A stretch of 47,868 nucleotides of DNA from Lachnoclostridium sp. MSJ-17 (GTDB lineage: Bacteria > Bacillota > Clostridia > Oscillospirales > Acutalibacteraceae), in the NCBI RefSeq assembly GCF_018918205.1, contig NZ_JAHLQB010000075.1, positions 1 to 47,868 on the forward strand. Direction: 5' to 3'. A program made the translations under genes and the position numbers. The notes beneath the pieces are model-generated. The model ran no database searches and was not told the origin of the DNA. It worked only from the letters and a program-made list of their open reading frames with translations. Numbering within the stretch: the first letter of the stretch is position 1; every line of letters starts with the position of its first letter. This document shows, in pieces, positions 1 through 11,153 of this stretch.

Positions 1-1373
<1,373 letters not shown>

Positions 1374-1418
1374 TTCGCCGGCTGAATAATCTGACAAACA
1401 ATTAAAAGAGGTGAAAGC

Positions 1419-2000
1419 ATGAACGGCGGAGATATTATACTCAACCGCATTAAGACCGACTGCGACGAGGCGGTAAAGGCTATCCGCCTTGAGGCTGACA
1501 AGTCGCGCGACGCCGTTATGGCTGAGGCGGACAAGGAAGCACAGTCGAGAGTCAAGGTCATCGTCGAGAAGAACGAGCAGAAGCTCCGTCAGACAAAGGC
1601 GGCTTCAGTCAGCCGCTGCGACCTTGAGATCCGCAACGCGCTCCTCAGACAGCGCAGAAGCGAGATCGACAAGACCGTCGACGCGCTGCTCGACTACCTT
1701 CTAGGGCTGCCCGACGGCGAATATTTTCAGGCATTATACAGGCTCGCCGCCCAGTTAAAGGGAAAAAGCGGCGAGATCCTGCTCAACAATAAGGATTTAC
1801 AGAGACTGCCCCAGGACTTTGAGGGCAAAATCCGCGAGGCGGGTCTTGACGCCTCGGTCTCCGGAAATACCGCGGACATCTGCGGCGGCTTCGTGCTCAA
1901 AAGCGGAGACATCGAGGAAAACATGGACTTCCGCGCGCTCATTAACGCCCGCCGCGACGAAATCGAGGATCTTATCAACCGCGAGCTCTTTGAGCAGTAA
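1419..2000 (+). CDS. ntpE: V-type ATP synthase subunit E (peripheral stalk)
   Basis: This is the peripheral stalk subunit that ties the A3B3 head to subunit I. The protein is 193 residues, normal for the family. The first ~100 residues are a charged, alanine-rich helix beginning GDIILNRIKTDCDEAVKAI, consistent with a long coiled coil. The C-terminal half is a mixed globular domain with the typical GGFVLKSGDIEENMDF stretch, in which the family usually has G-G-hydrophobic followed by D-N-x-h-x-N. The start is preceded by AAAGAGGTG at a good distance. It is the third gene visible in the operon, and subunit C begins 9 bp after its stop. Confidence 0.93.
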   Translation: MNGGDIILNRIKTDCDEAVKAIRLEADKSRDAVMAEADKEAQSRVKVIVEKNEQKLRQTKAASVSRCDLEIRNALLRQRRSEIDKTVDALLDYLLGLPDGEYFQALYRLAAQLKGKSGEILLNNKDLQRLPQDFEGKIREAGLDASVSGNTADICGGFVLKSGDIEENMDFRALINARRDEIEDLINRELFEQ

Positions 2001-2009
2001 GGGGGAGCT

Positions 2010-2981
2010 ATGGCGTTATCATATGAATATTCCATCGGCTCCGTCCGCGCGAGAGAAAAGAACCTTCTGACGCGCACTGACATCGAGCAGCTGCTGTCGC
2101 TCTCAAGCGAGGCTGAGATAGCCTCCACCCTGAGCGACAAGGGCTACGGCGAGGGAAAGACCGTTGAGGAGATACTCGCTTCCCACACTGAGCAGCTCTG
2201 GAAATACCTCAGAGCTACGGCTCCCGATTTTTCGATTTTTGACCCGTTCCTCATTCAGAACGACGTGCACAACTTCAAGGTGATATTAAAGGCCACGATG
2301 GCTGACAGAGACTACGAGCACCTGCTAATCTCTCCCTCGACTGTCGAAATTCCCGTTATGAAAAAGGCTATCGAGAGCAGGCTGATGAACCTGCTCCCCG
2401 AGTGGCTGCGAGTCAACGCCGACAAGGCATATGAAGCTCTCGCCCACACAAGCGACGCGAGACGCTCCGACGCCTACGTCGACAAGGCGGCGATGCTCGA
2501 GATGCTTCGCATCGGCGACAGCGGAGAATCGCGCTTCCTTGAAGCATATATCAAAAACTTCGTATTCTACTGCAACATAAAAACCGTTCTCCGCGCGGCG
2601 AGAACAGGCGCTAACCGAGAATACCTCAAACGCGCTCTCGTAAGATACGAGGGCTTCCGCAAGGACGCGCTGATTGCGGCGGCGGTCAAGGGAATCGACG
2701 CTCTTACAGACGAGCTGTCAAAAATCCCCGACTACGACTGCAAAAAGGCGATTGAAGCGTACAAGGAATCACCCTCGGCGTTCGAGCGCTGGGTCGACAA
2801 CCGCCTTATCCTCCTCGCTAAGGAGAGCTGCAAACGCGCCGGCGAAGGCGCTGAGCCGCTGCTGGGCTACTACATCGGCAGCGAGATAGAAAAAAAGGTT
2901 ATCCACATCATTCAGAGCGGCGTCCGCACCAAAAGCGGCGCAGATACAATAAGGGAAAGGCTGCGTGAGATCTATGGCTAA
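2010..2981 (+). CDS. ntpC: V-type ATP synthase subunit C (central stalk socket)
   Basis: This subunit caps the proteolipid ring and receives the D/F central shaft (the 'd' subunit of eukaryotic enzymes). The 323-residue, mostly helical protein starts with the family-typical YEYSIGSVRAREKNLL and contains the NDVHNFKVILKA motif near residue 90. It has no membrane segment. GGGGG-like ribosome-site sequence (AAGGGGGAGCT) sits just before the ATG. The 3' end overlaps the start of subunit F by 8 bp, keeping the operon translationally linked. Sequence divergence in this family is high, but operon position makes the call firm. Confidence 0.93.
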   Translation: MALSYEYSIGSVRAREKNLLTRTDIEQLLSLSSEAEIASTLSDKGYGEGKTVEEILASHTEQLWKYLRATAPDFSIFDPFLIQNDVHNFKVILKATMADRDYEHLLISPSTVEIPVMKKAIESRLMNLLPEWLRVNADKAYEALAHTSDARRSDAYVDKAAMLEMLRIGDSGESRFLEAYIKNFVFYCNIKTVLRAARTGANREYLKRALVRYEGFRKDALIAAAVKGIDALTDELSKIPDYDCKKAIEAYKESPSAFERWVDNRLILLAKESCKRAGEGAEPLLGYYIGSEIEKKVIHIIQSGVRTKSGADTIRERLREIYG

Positions 2982-3297
2982 AAATATTGCCGTTATCGGC
3001 GACGCCGAAACCATAAAGGGCTTTTCGGCGATCGGACTCGACATCTTTCCCTGCGACGACAACGAACAGGCGGCACACCTGCTGCGCAATATCGCGGACG
3101 GCGACAACTACGCGATCATCTACCTCACCGAGGAGGTTTACAACTCGGTTGAAAAGGACAGGGCGCGGTACGATGAAAGGCTCACACCCGCCATTATCCC
3201 CATTCCCGGTGTCAGAGGCAGCCTGAATACAGGCAGGTCGCGGCTTTCGTCCTTTGTCGAAAGAGCGGTCGGCTCCGACATTATCTTCAACGATTGA
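2974..3297 (+). CDS. ntpF: V-type ATP synthase subunit F (central stalk)
   Basis: Subunit F binds the D shaft and helps regulate rotation. From ATG 2974 the protein is 107 residues and begins MAKNIAVIGDAETIKGF, the standard family opening with a Rossmann-like beta strand and loop. YAIIYLTEEVYNSV and IIPIPGVRGS are also typical. An in-frame GTG at 2965 would add three residues (MRS) and lies closer to the AAAGG sequence at 2956-2960, so it is a possible alternative start. I chose ATG because the resulting N terminus fits the family. The gene overlaps subunit C by 8 bp and ends 10 bp before subunit A. In Enterococcus the equivalent gene is called ntpG. Confidence 0.9.
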   Translation: MAKNIAVIGDAETIKGFSAIGLDIFPCDDNEQAAHLLRNIADGDNYAIIYLTEEVYNSVEKDRARYDERLTPAIIPIPGVRGSLNTGRSRLSSFVERAVGSDIIFND

Positions 3298-3307
3298 GGT
3301 GTATTAA

Positions 3308-5074
3308 TTGAAAACAGGAATTATAACCAAGGTCGCGGGTCCTCTCGTCATCGCAGAGGGTATGCGCGACGCGAATATGTTCGACGTTGTCCGCGTCAGC
3401 GAGCAGCGTCTGATCGGCGAAATCATCGAGATGCACGGCGACAGAGCGTCCGTCCAGGTCTATGAGGAGACCTCGGGTCTCGGCCCCGGAGAAAAGGTCG
3501 AGTCCACAGGCGCTCCGCTCTCCGTTGAATTAGGCCCCGGTCTTATCGGCGCTATCTACGACGGTATCCAGAGACCTCTCGATGAGATCATGAAGGTCGC
3601 GGGCACCAACCTCAAGAGAGGCGTCGACGTTCCCGCGCTCGACCACAGCAAAAAGTGGAAATTCACTCCCGTCGCCAAGGCAGGCGACAAGGTAGTCAGC
3701 GGCGACATTCTCGGCACCGTTCAGGAGACCGCCGCAGTGCTGCACAAGATCCTCGTTCCCAACAAGATCGAGGGCGAGCTCGTCAAGATCAACGACGGCG
3801 AGTTCACTATCGACGAGACCGTTGCCGTCATCAGAACAGAGAGCGGCGACAAAGAAATCAAGATGTTCACCACATGGCCTGTCCGCGTTGGCAGACCCTA
3901 CAAGAAAAAGCTCTCGCCGGATATTCTTCTCACCACGGGTCAGCGTCCTATCGACACCCTCTTCCCCCTCGCGAAGGGCGGCGTAGCGGCTGTACCCGGT
4001 CCGTTCGGCTCCGGCAAGACCGTAGTTCAGCACCAGCTCGCCAAGTGGGCTGCGGCGGACATCATCGTCTACATCGGCTGCGGCGAGCGCGGCAACGAGA
4101 TGACCGACGTTCTCAACGAGTTCCCCGAACTGAAAGACCCGCGCACAGGCAACTCCCTCATGGAGAGGACCGTGCTTATCGCGAACACCTCTGACATGCC
4201 CGTTGCGGCTCGTGAGGCTTCTATCTACACAGGTATCACTATCGCCGAATACTTCCGCGACATGGGCTACACCGTAGCTCTTATGGCGGACTCCACCTCG
4301 CGCTGGGCTGAGGCTCTCCGTGAGATGTCCGGCCGTCTCGAGGAAATGCCCGGTGAGGAAGGCTATCCCGCGTATTTGGGCAGCCGTCTCGCTCAGTTCT
4401 ACGAGAGAGCCGGCCGGGTGCTCGTTAACGGCACCGAGGACACCGAAGGCGCGCTCTCCGTTATCGGAGCGGTATCACCTCCCGGCGGCGATATCTCAGA
4501 GCCGGTATCTCAGGCTACACTGCGTATCGTAAAGGTATTCTGGGGTCTTGACGCGGCTCTCGCCTACAAAAGACACTTCCCTGCCATCAACTGGCTGACT
4601 TCATACTCGCTGTACACCGACCAGCTCTCAAAGTGGTTCTCGGAAAACGCGGCTCCCGACTTTATGCAGCTGCGCGGCAGACTGATGGCTCTGCTCCAGG
4701 ACGAGAGCGAGCTGCAGGAGATCGTAAACCTCGTCGGTATGGACGCGCTCTCCGCGCCCGACAGACTCAAGCTCGAGTCCGCGCGCTCTATCCGTGAGGA
4801 CTACCTGCACCAGAACGCGTTCGACCCGACCGACACCTACACCTCTCTGCCCAAGCAGGTGCTGATGATGAGAGCTATTCTCAGCTTCTACGACAAGGCT
4901 CTCGAGGCGTTGCAGAACGGCGCGAATATCGAGCTTCTCGTCAACATGCCCGTAAGAGAGAGAATCGGACGCTATAAATATGAGCCCGAGGACAAGGTTG
5001 CCGCTGAGTTTGACTCTATAGAGGCTCAGCTCGACAGCGAAATTGCAGACGTACTGAAAAGGAGTGATGACTGA
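3308..5074 (+). CDS. ntpA: V-type ATP synthase catalytic subunit A
   Basis: This is the catalytic ATP-hydrolysing or ATP-synthesising subunit of the head. At 588 residues it has the normal length for bacterial V-type A subunits, including the extra 'non-homologous' region around residues 110-190 that F-type beta subunits lack. The Walker A motif GPFGSGKT lies at residues 231-238, the catalytic GERGNEM follows, and [16 protein letters not shown] is a family hallmark. Translation appears to start at TTG (3308), with GAGGTG a few bases upstream giving the expected N terminus [14 protein letters not shown]. No ATG in a suitable position gives this N terminus. The stop overlaps the subunit B start (TGATG). 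Confidence 0.98.
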   Translation: MKTGIITKVAGPLVIAEGMRDANMFDVVRVSEQRLIGEIIEMHGDRASVQVYEETSGLGPGEKVESTGAPLSVELGPGLIGAIYDGIQRPLDEIMKVAGTNLKRGVDVPALDHSKKWKFTPVAKAGDKVVSGDILGTVQETAAVLHKILVPNKIEGELVKINDGEFTIDETVAVIRTESGDKEIKMFTTWPVRVGRPYKKKLSPDILLTTGQRPIDTLFPLAKGGVAAVPGPFGSGKTVVQHQLAKWAAADIIVYIGCGERGNEMTDVLNEFPELKDPRTGNSLMERTVLIANTSDMPVAAREASIYTGITIAEYFRDMGYTVALMADSTSRWAEALREMSGRLEEMPGEEGYPAYLGSRLAQFYERAGRVLVNGTEDTEGALSVIGAVSPPGGDISEPVSQATLRIVKVFWGLDAALAYKRHFPAINWLTSYSLYTDQLSKWFSENAAPDFMQLRGRLMALLQDESELQEIVNLVGMDALSAPDRLKLESARSIREDYLHQNAFDPTDTYTSLPKQVLMMRAILSFYDKALEALQNGANIELLVNMPVRERIGRYKYEPEDKVAAEFDSIEAQLDSEIADVLKRSDD

Positions 5075-6447
5075 TGCCGAAGGAATACCGCACCATACGC
5101 GAGGTCGCGGGACCTCTGATGATGATCAGCGACGTCGACGGCGTCAAGTATGACGAGCTCGGCGAAATCGAGCTTCCGAGCGGCGAAACACGCCGCTGCA
5201 AGGTGCTCGAGGTCGACGGCACCAACGCTTTGGTACAGCTCTTCGAATCCGCGGCGGGCATCAACCTCGCCGGTTCAAAAGTAAGATTTCTGGGTCGTTC
5301 AATGGAGCTGCCCGTTTCATCTGATATGCTCTCGCGCGTATTCGACGGTCTGGGAAACCCGATCGACGGCGGTCCCGCGCTTATCCCCGAAAAGCGCCTT
5401 GACGTCAACGGCACTCCCATGAACCCCGCCGCAAGAAACTATCCGCAGGAGTTTATCCAGACGGGTATCTCCGCTATCGACGGTCTGAACACTCTTGTAA
5501 GAGGTCAGAAGCTGCCTATTTTCTCGGCTTCCGGTCTGCCCCACGCTCAGCTCGCCGCTCAGATTGCGCGTCAGGCTGCGGTTCGCGGCAAAGACGAGCA
5601 GTTCGCGGTCGTTTTCGCCGCAATGGGTATCACCTTCGAGGAGTCCGACTACTTTATCCAGTCATTTAAGGAGACGGGCGCTATCGACCGTACCGTCATG
5701 TTCGTTAACCTCGCGAATGACCCCGCGATCGAGAGAATCGCTACCCCGAAAATGGCTCTGACCGCCGCCGAGTATCTCGCGTTTGACCTCGGCATGCACG
5801 TTCTCGTCATCATGACCGACATCACAAACTACGCCGACGCCCTGCGTGAGGTTTCCGCCGCGCGCAAGGAGGTTCCCGGCAGACGCGGCTACCCCGGCTA
5901 CATGTACACAGACCTCGCGACCCTCTATGAGAGAGCGGGCAGACTCAGAGGAAAGGACGGCTCTATCACGCTTATCCCGATCCTCACCATGCCCGAGGAC
6001 GACAAGACCCACCCGATCCCCGACCTTACGGGCTACATCACCGAGGGTCAGATCATTCTCTCGCGTGAGCTCTACCGCAAGGGCGTAACTCCGCCGATCG
6101 ACGTTCTTCCCTCGCTTTCGCGACTCAAGGACAAGGGTATCGGCCCCGACAGAACCAGAGAAGACCACGCGGCTACGATGAACCAGCTCTTCGCGGCTTA
6201 CGCGAGAGGTAAGGACGCGCGCGAGCTGATGGTTATTCTCGGCGAGGCGGCTCTTACCGATATGGACAAGAAATACGCTGAGTTTGCCGAGGCGTTTGAG
6301 AGAGAGTACGTCTCTCAGGGCTACGACGCCAACCGCTCTATCGAGGAGACCCTTGACATCGGCTGGAAGCTGCTTGCTATCCTGCCGCGCTCCGAGCTGA
6401 AGCGTATCAAGGACGATATGCTGGATAAATATTACCCGAAGAAGTAA
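5074..6447 (+). CDS. ntpB: V-type ATP synthase subunit B (non-catalytic head)
   Basis: This is the non-catalytic partner of subunit A in the A3B3 head. The protein has 457 residues. It lacks a Walker A lysine: the corresponding loop reads [18 protein letters not shown], which is the normal B-subunit sequence. [15 protein letters not shown] and ATLYERAGR are other family signatures. The ATG shares a base with the stop of subunit A, and the AAAAGGAGTG sequence before it serves as ribosome site. The close A/B coupling fits the 1:1 stoichiometry of the head. Confidence 0.98.
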   Translation: MPKEYRTIREVAGPLMMISDVDGVKYDELGEIELPSGETRRCKVLEVDGTNALVQLFESAAGINLAGSKVRFLGRSMELPVSSDMLSRVFDGLGNPIDGGPALIPEKRLDVNGTPMNPAARNYPQEFIQTGISAIDGLNTLVRGQKLPIFSASGLPHAQLAAQIARQAAVRGKDEQFAVVFAAMGITFEESDYFIQSFKETGAIDRTVMFVNLANDPAIERIATPKMALTAAEYLAFDLGMHVLVIMTDITNYADALREVSAARKEVPGRRGYPGYMYTDLATLYERAGRLRGKDGSITLIPILTMPEDDKTHPIPDLTGYITEGQIILSRELYRKGVTPPIDVLPSLSRLKDKGIGPDRTREDHAATMNQLFAAYARGKDARELMVILGEAALTDMDKKYAEFAEAFEREYVSQGYDANRSIEETLDIGWKLLAILPRSELKRIKDDMLDKYYPKK

Positions 6448-6462
6448 TTCGGAGGTAAAAAA

Positions 6463-7116
6463 ATGGCAGTAATGAATGTTAATCCGACGCGCATGCAGCT
6501 GAGCAAGCTCAAAAAGCAGCTCACCACCGCTGTGCGCGGACATAAAATGCTCAAGGACAAGCGCGATGAGCTTATGCGTCAGTTTCTAGATCTGATCCGC
6601 GAGACAAGAGACCTTCGCGAAAAGGTCGAGGCGGAGCTCGAGCACTGCAACGCGCACTTCGTCAACGCGAGCGCGGTCATGAGCAAGGAAGCTCTCGACG
6701 CGGCTCTCCTCTCGCCAAAGCAGCAGATCGGAGTTCAGATCGGCTCCAAAAACGTTATGAGCGTAGAGATACCGCAGTTTGAGACCGAGACCCGCACCGC
6801 CGACAAGGGAGATATCTTCCCCTACGGCTTCGCGTTCACCTCCTTTGAGCTTGACGACGCGGTGACGAGCCTTGACGCGGTGCTTCCCGACCTGATAAAG
6901 CTCGCGCAGTACGAAAAAAGCTGTGAGCTGATGTCGGCTGAGATCGAAAAGACCCGCAGACGCGTAAATTCGCTCGAACATGTAATGATTCCGCGCTATC
7001 AGGAGACGATAAAGTACATCTCCATGAAGCTCGAGGAAAACGACCGTTCCAGCCGCACAAGGCTGATGAAGGTCAAGGACATGCTCCTCGACAAGGCGCA
7101 CCACTATTCGGCATGA
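6463..7116 (+). CDS. ntpD: V-type ATP synthase subunit D (rotor shaft)
   Basis: Subunit D is the antiparallel coiled-coil shaft inside the head. The 217 residues start with the family-typical VNPTRMQLSKLKKQL and end with a second long helix containing RRRVNSLEHVMIPRYQETIKYI, which is the best conserved part of the family. The middle (about 95-145) is the loop region. GGAGG precedes the ATG at a good distance. It is the last gene of the ATPase operon: a terminator begins 7 bp after the stop and the next gene is on the other strand. Confidence 0.96.
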   Translation: MAVMNVNPTRMQLSKLKKQLTTAVRGHKMLKDKRDELMRQFLDLIRETRDLREKVEAELEHCNAHFVNASAVMSKEALDAALLSPKQQIGVQIGSKNVMSVEIPQFETETRTADKGDIFPYGFAFTSFELDDAVTSLDAVLPDLIKLAQYEKSCELMSAEIEKTRRRVNSLEHVMIPRYQETIKYISMKLEENDRSSRTRLMKVKDMLLDKAHHYSA

Positions 7117-7122
7117 GAAAAT

Positions 7123-7163
7123 GGGCTGTCGCAAATCGAAAGATTTAGCGGCAGCCCCTTTTT
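7123..7163. terminator. Terminator between the V-ATPase and clpC operons
   Basis: GGGCTGTCGC (7123-7132) pairs with GCGGCAGCCC (7149-7158) with one G-U pair. TTTTT follows on the + strand. On the minus strand the hairpin is followed by TTTT, so it may stop both converging operons. Confidence 0.88.
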
Positions 7164-7171
7164 ATATCGAA

Positions 7172-9598
7172 TTATTCTGTTTTGAAATCGAACTTGCAGT
7201 CGATGTAGTCGCAGGTGACCTTGGAGTCGGACACAACCTTGCCGTCGAGCATATACTCTGAGAGAGTATCCTCGATCTCGCTCTGGATAGCGCGTCTGAG
7301 CGGTCTCGCGCCGTAGGCGTCGTCAAAGCCCTTGTCGGCGATGGCGGTGATAGCCGCGTCGGTGAAGCTTATCTCTATATTCATCGCCTTCAGACGCTTG
7401 GCGAGAGTGTCGAGCATCTTCTTCGCGATCTCCTTGATCTCGTCCTGAGTGAGCTTGCTGAACACGATGATGTCGTCAACGCGGTTGAGGAACTCGGGAC
7501 GGAATACCTTCTTGAGCTCGCCGAGGACGAGCTGCTTTACGTCCTTCTCCTCTTTTTCCTCGCTCTGAACGAAGCCGAGCGCCTTCTGGTGGTCGGTGAT
7601 CAGCCTTGCGCCGACGTTCGAGGTCATGATGATGACGGTGTTCTTGAAGTCGACCGTCCTGCCCTGAGAGTCGGTAAGTCTGCCGTCCTCGAGTATCTGC
7701 AGGAGCATGTTGAACACATCGGGGTGAGCCTTTTCAATCTCGTCGAACAGTACGACGGAGTACGGCTTTCTGCGAACCTTCTCGGTGAGCTGACCGCCCT
7801 CGTCAAAGCCGACATATCCGGGCGGCGAACCGATGAGCTTGGATACCGTGTGCTTCTCCATGTACTCGGACATATCGAGGCGGAGCATAGCGTTCTCGTC
7901 GCCGAACATCGCCTGAGCGAGAGCCTTGCACAGCTCGGTCTTGCCGACGCCGGTGGGTCCGAGGAAGATGAACGAACCTACGGGACGCTTCGGGTCCTTG
8001 AGTCCTACCCTGCCGCGGCGGATAGCCTTGGCGATCGAGGTGACAGCCTCGTCCTGACCGACTACGCGCTCGTGGAGAACCTGCTCCATGTTGAGAAGTC
8101 TTTCGCTCTCCTCCTTGGTGAGCTGAACTACGGGCACGCCCGTCCAGTCGGATACGATTCTCGCGATGACCTCGGCGTCGACCTCGCCGCAGCTGTCCTT
8201 CTGCTCGTCCTTCCAGCTTTTGCGCGCTTCATCGAGACGCTTCTGAATGTCCTTCTGCTCGTCTCTGAGCTTTGCCGCACGCTCAAAATCCTGCTCGTTT
8301 ACCGCGCTCGCCTTCTCCTGCTCGTACCTCTCAAGGGTCTGCTCGAGCTCCTTGATGTTGCCGGGCGAGGTCATTGAGGCAAGACGAACCTTGGACGCGC
8401 CCTCGTCGATCAGATCTATCGCCTTGTCGGGCAGATAGCGGTCGGCGATGTAGCGAGAGGAAAGCTTGACAGCCGCGTCGATAGCTTCGTCGGTGATTTT
8501 GACCTTGTGGTGAGCCTCATACTTGTCGCGCAAGCCCTTGAGAATTGCAATCGCCTGCTCCTGAGTAGGCTCGCCGACCTTTACGGGCTGGAAACGTCTC
8601 TCGAGAGCCGCGTCCTTTTCAATGTACTTGCGGTACTCGTTGAGAGTAGTCGCGCCGATCACCTGAAAATCTCCGCGCGCCAGCGAGGGCTTGAGGATAT
8701 TCGCGGCGTCCGCGCTGCCCTCAGCCGCGCCCGCGCCGATGATCGTATGGAGCTCGTCGATAAAGAGGATTGTGTTCTTACTCTGCTTTACCTCGTCTAT
8801 CGCCGCCTTGATCCTCTCCTCAAAGTCGCCGCGGTACTTAGCGCCGGCTACCATTCCGGTGAGGTCGAGAGTGACGACGCGCTTGTCGCGGAGAATTTCG
8901 GGAACGTTGCCCGCGGAAATCTCGAGCGCAAGACCCTCGGCGACGGCGGTTTTGCCTACGCCCGGCTCGCCGATAAGGACGGGGTTGTTCTTTGTGCGGC
9001 GGGAAAGAATCTGGATAACTCTTTCGATTTCCTTTTCCCTGCCGATAACCGGGTCGATCTCGCCGTTCTTAGCCGCCTGAGTCAAATCCCTGCCGAACTT
9101 TTCGAGAGCGGAACCCCCGCTGCCCTTTTCGGAGCCGTCAGACTGAGCGGTGCCCCCGTTCTGCTGTGTTCCGAAGGAGCTCTTGAGCTGCTCGGCGAGG
9201 CGGTTGATATCAACTCCCATGTCGCGGAGAAAGCTGTGGGCGTAGCTGTCCTGCTCGTAGAGAATAGCGAGAAGGATATGCTCGGTGCCGACGTAGCCGC
9301 CGGTGCGCGCCGCAAAGGAAACAGCGGTCTGCAAAAGCCGCTTTGTGCGCGGAGTAAAGGCGTTGGGCGAGAGCTTTGTCGGATAGCCCGTGCCGGTGCT
9401 TCTGATTCTGTTTTCGAGGTCGGACGCGTTGAGACCGCAAGCCTTGAGAGCTTCGGCGGCAACTCCCGTTCCCTCCTGTGCGAGACCGAGAAGAATGTGC
9501 TCGGTGCCGACGTAGTTCTGACCCATGCTTTCGGCGGACTGAACCGCGAGGTTTACCGCCTTGTTTGCTTTCTGTGTGAAGCCTTCAATGTTGAACAT
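7172..9598 (-). CDS. clpC: ATP-dependent Clp protease ATP-binding subunit ClpC
   Basis: ClpC is an AAA+ unfoldase that feeds proteins to ClpP and acts with the McsB arginine kinase in heat-shock protein quality control. From the chosen start it is 808 residues: an N-terminal double Clp-N repeat (about 1-140), first AAA module with GEPGVGKT and FIDELHTIIGAG, a middle UVR-like coiled coil (ERAAKLRDEQKDIQKRL), and a second AAA module with GPTGVGKTE and LFDEIEKAHP. An LGF tripeptide in KALGFVQ is the likely ClpP-docking loop. An upstream in-frame ATG at 9604 would add two residues, but the GGGGGTG ribosome site lies only about 2 nt from it and about 8 nt from ATG 9598, so the latter is preferred. 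It is the last gene of the CtsR regulon operon. Confidence 0.97.
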   Translation of the reverse strand: MFNIEGFTQKANKAVNLAVQSAESMGQNYVGTEHILLGLAQEGTGVAAEALKACGLNASDLENRIRSTGTGYPTKLSPNAFTPRTKRLLQTAVSFAARTGGYVGTEHILLAILYEQDSYAHSFLRDMGVDINRLAEQLKSSFGTQQNGGTAQSDGSEKGSGGSALEKFGRDLTQAAKNGEIDPVIGREKEIERVIQILSRRTKNNPVLIGEPGVGKTAVAEGLALEISAGNVPEILRDKRVVTLDLTGMVAGAKYRGDFEERIKAAIDEVKQSKNTILFIDELHTIIGAGAAEGSADAANILKPSLARGDFQVIGATTLNEYRKYIEKDAALERRFQPVKVGEPTQEQAIAILKGLRDKYEAHHKVKITDEAIDAAVKLSSRYIADRYLPDKAIDLIDEGASKVRLASMTSPGNIKELEQTLERYEQEKASAVNEQDFERAAKLRDEQKDIQKRLDEARKSWKDEQKDSCGEVDAEVIARIVSDWTGVPVVQLTKEESERLLNMEQVLHERVVGQDEAVTSIAKAIRRGRVGLKDPKRPVGSFIFLGPTGVGKTELCKALAQAMFGDENAMLRLDMSEYMEKHTVSKLIGSPPGYVGFDEGGQLTEKVRRKPYSVVLFDEIEKAHPDVFNMLLQILEDGRLTDSQGRTVDFKNTVIIMTSNVGARLITDHQKALGFVQSEEKEEKDVKQLVLGELKKVFRPEFLNRVDDIIVFSKLTQDEIKEIAKKMLDTLAKRLKAMNIEISFTDAAITAIADKGFDDAYGARPLRRAIQSEIEDTLSEYMLDGKVVSDSKVTCDYIDCKFDFKTE

Positions 9599-9643
9599 AT
9601 ACATACACCCCCATATTATTAGTTGGTAGAATAGTAACTGATA

Positions 9644-10633
9644 TTATGCAAGTTTAGTGCGCAGGAGCGTTGCTCTTTCGATATCGCGGTCGTGCGGCGA
9701 AAGAGACTTTCCGAGATTTACGCTGAGCGTCGCCGGCTCAACCGCCGTCATCAGCTCGTCGACCTGCGCAGCCGTTACGTCCTTGATCTGTCCCGAGGAT
9801 ATGCCGAGACGGACGTTTGACAGAAGCTTAAGCGCCTCGTCATGTGTGATTACAAGGGCGGAGCGGAGGATTCCCAGACTGCGCGCTATTGTATCGCGGA
9901 CATCGATGCTCGAGCAAATACGCTCTCTCGCCTGTTCCTCCTGAATCATGAGCTGGTTTGCGATATTCTTGAGGTTCTCGATCGCCGCCTTCTCGGAGAT
10001 TCCGAGAGTGATCTGGTTCGAGAGCTGGTACATCGCGCCCTTCGGCTCCGTACCCTCGCCGTGCGCTCCGCGGATTATCAGTCCGAGCTTACTGAGATTG
10101 CCGCTGATACGGCTGATAACCTTGCTCTTTTCGAGCGCGGGAAGGTGCAGCATTACCGACGCACGCATGCCCGTGCCGAGATTCGTCGGGCACTGCGTCA
10201 GATAGCCGAGCCGCTCGTCAAAGGCAAACTCAAGCCGCTCGTCGAGCAGAGTGTCGAGCTTGTCGGCGATATCGTAGGCTTCCTCGAGCGCGAGACCCTT
10301 TTTGATAACCTGTAATCTGATGTGATCTTCCTCGTTGAGCATGATACTCAGGCTCTCGTCCTTGCTCAGAAGAAGCGCCCTGCCCTCGGAATCGCTGATG
10401 AATTCGGGGCTGACGAGGTGCTTTTCGACGAGAGACACGCTCTGCTGCGGATCGAGCCCGTTCATTTTGATGAATTTGAAGTCGCCCGCTATGGCGCTGT
10501 TCCCGTTTATCAGGGCGTCGCGGACGCTCTCGATTACCTTCTCGCGTCCTTGTCTGCTGAGCCTGCACGGAAACGGATAATCCTTTAAGTTCCGCGCGAG
10601 ACGGACTCTTGTTGAAATTACGATATCACTCAT
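9644..10633 (-). CDS. mcsB: Protein arginine kinase McsB
   Basis: McsB phosphorylates arginines on proteins, marking them for ClpCP and inactivating the CtsR repressor. It is a phosphagen-kinase relative lacking the N-terminal creatine-kinase domain. The 329-residue length fits the family. Visible motifs are ISTRVRLARNLKDYPFP at the N terminus (nucleotide-binding arginines), ACT-type nucleotide-binding strand TQCPTNLGTGMRASVMLHLP, and the loop IRGAHGEGTEPKGAMYQLSN. The ATG overlaps the mcsA stop (ATGA), and GGAGGG precedes it. It is coupled to mcsA, whose product activates it in Bacillus. Confidence 0.97.
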   Translation of the reverse strand: MSDIVISTRVRLARNLKDYPFPCRLSRQGREKVIESVRDALINGNSAIAGDFKFIKMNGLDPQQSVSLVEKHLVSPEFISDSEGRALLLSKDESLSIMLNEEDHIRLQVIKKGLALEEAYDIADKLDTLLDERLEFAFDERLGYLTQCPTNLGTGMRASVMLHLPALEKSKVISRISGNLSKLGLIIRGAHGEGTEPKGAMYQLSNQITLGISEKAAIENLKNIANQLMIQEEQARERICSSIDVRDTIARSLGILRSALVITHDEALKLLSNVRLGISSGQIKDVTAAQVDELMTAVEPATLSVNLGKSLSPHDRDIERATLLRTKLA

Positions 10634-11142
10634 TTTGAACCCTCCATTTCCCTGATCTTGTCTCTCAGCTCTGCCGCCCGCTCAAAATCCTGACGGGCTA
10701 CAGCCTTCTCGAGCTGCTCCTGCAAATCCTTTACGGTGTCCTGCTTCGGCTTCTCCTTTTCAGCCGCCTTCTCCTGCTCAAGCGCCTTGCTGTGCTTGCC
10801 GCAGTGAGCCGCGTTGCCGTGGATACGTACGATCGAGGGATTGAGTCTGTCGGCAAAGAGCGTGTAGCAGTTCGCGCAGCCGACGTGACCGCTGTTGGCG
10901 ATCTCGGCGTAGGTCGTGCCGCAGAACTCGCAGCGTGTGGACTGTGTCCTCGCTGGCAGGACGTTACCGAAAAAGCTGCCGAGGAGATTTGAAAAATCGC
11001 TCTCCATGTCGGAGAAAACGTTTGTGTAGCCCAGCTTGTGGGCGCAGGCTGAACAGAGGTCGTATTCCGTCAGCTCGCCGTTTATGATAGTCTTGACGTG
11101 TGTCGTGGCGTTCTGAGCGCCGCATTTATCGCATTTTCTCAT
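10630..11142 (-). CDS. mcsA: McsA, zinc-binding activator of McsB (UVR domain protein)
   Basis: McsA is the small zinc protein that activates the McsB kinase. The 170-residue protein has two zinc knuckle pairs: CDKC near residue 4 with CSAC near 32, and CEFC with CANC near the middle. The C terminus is a UVR motif, LEKAVARQDFERAAELRDKI, preceded by a lysine/glutamate-rich linker. The same UVR sequence type is present in the ClpC middle domain. The gene lies 11 bp after ctsR and overlaps mcsB by 4 bp. Length and cysteine spacing match the family. Confidence 0.93.
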   Translation of the reverse strand: MRKCDKCGAQNATTHVKTIINGELTEYDLCSACAHKLGYTNVFSDMESDFSNLLGSFFGNVLPARTQSTRCEFCGTTYAEIANSGHVGCANCYTLFADRLNPSIVRIHGNAAHCGKHSKALEQEKAAEKEKPKQDTVKDLQEQLEKAVARQDFERAAELRDKIREMEGSK

Positions 11143-11153
11143 ACATATACCTC

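Noticed and set aside
8507..9622. A 371-residue + strand frame opposite clpC
   Set aside because: It is the antisense shadow of a strongly conserved gene, with composition mirroring ClpC codons and no start signals.
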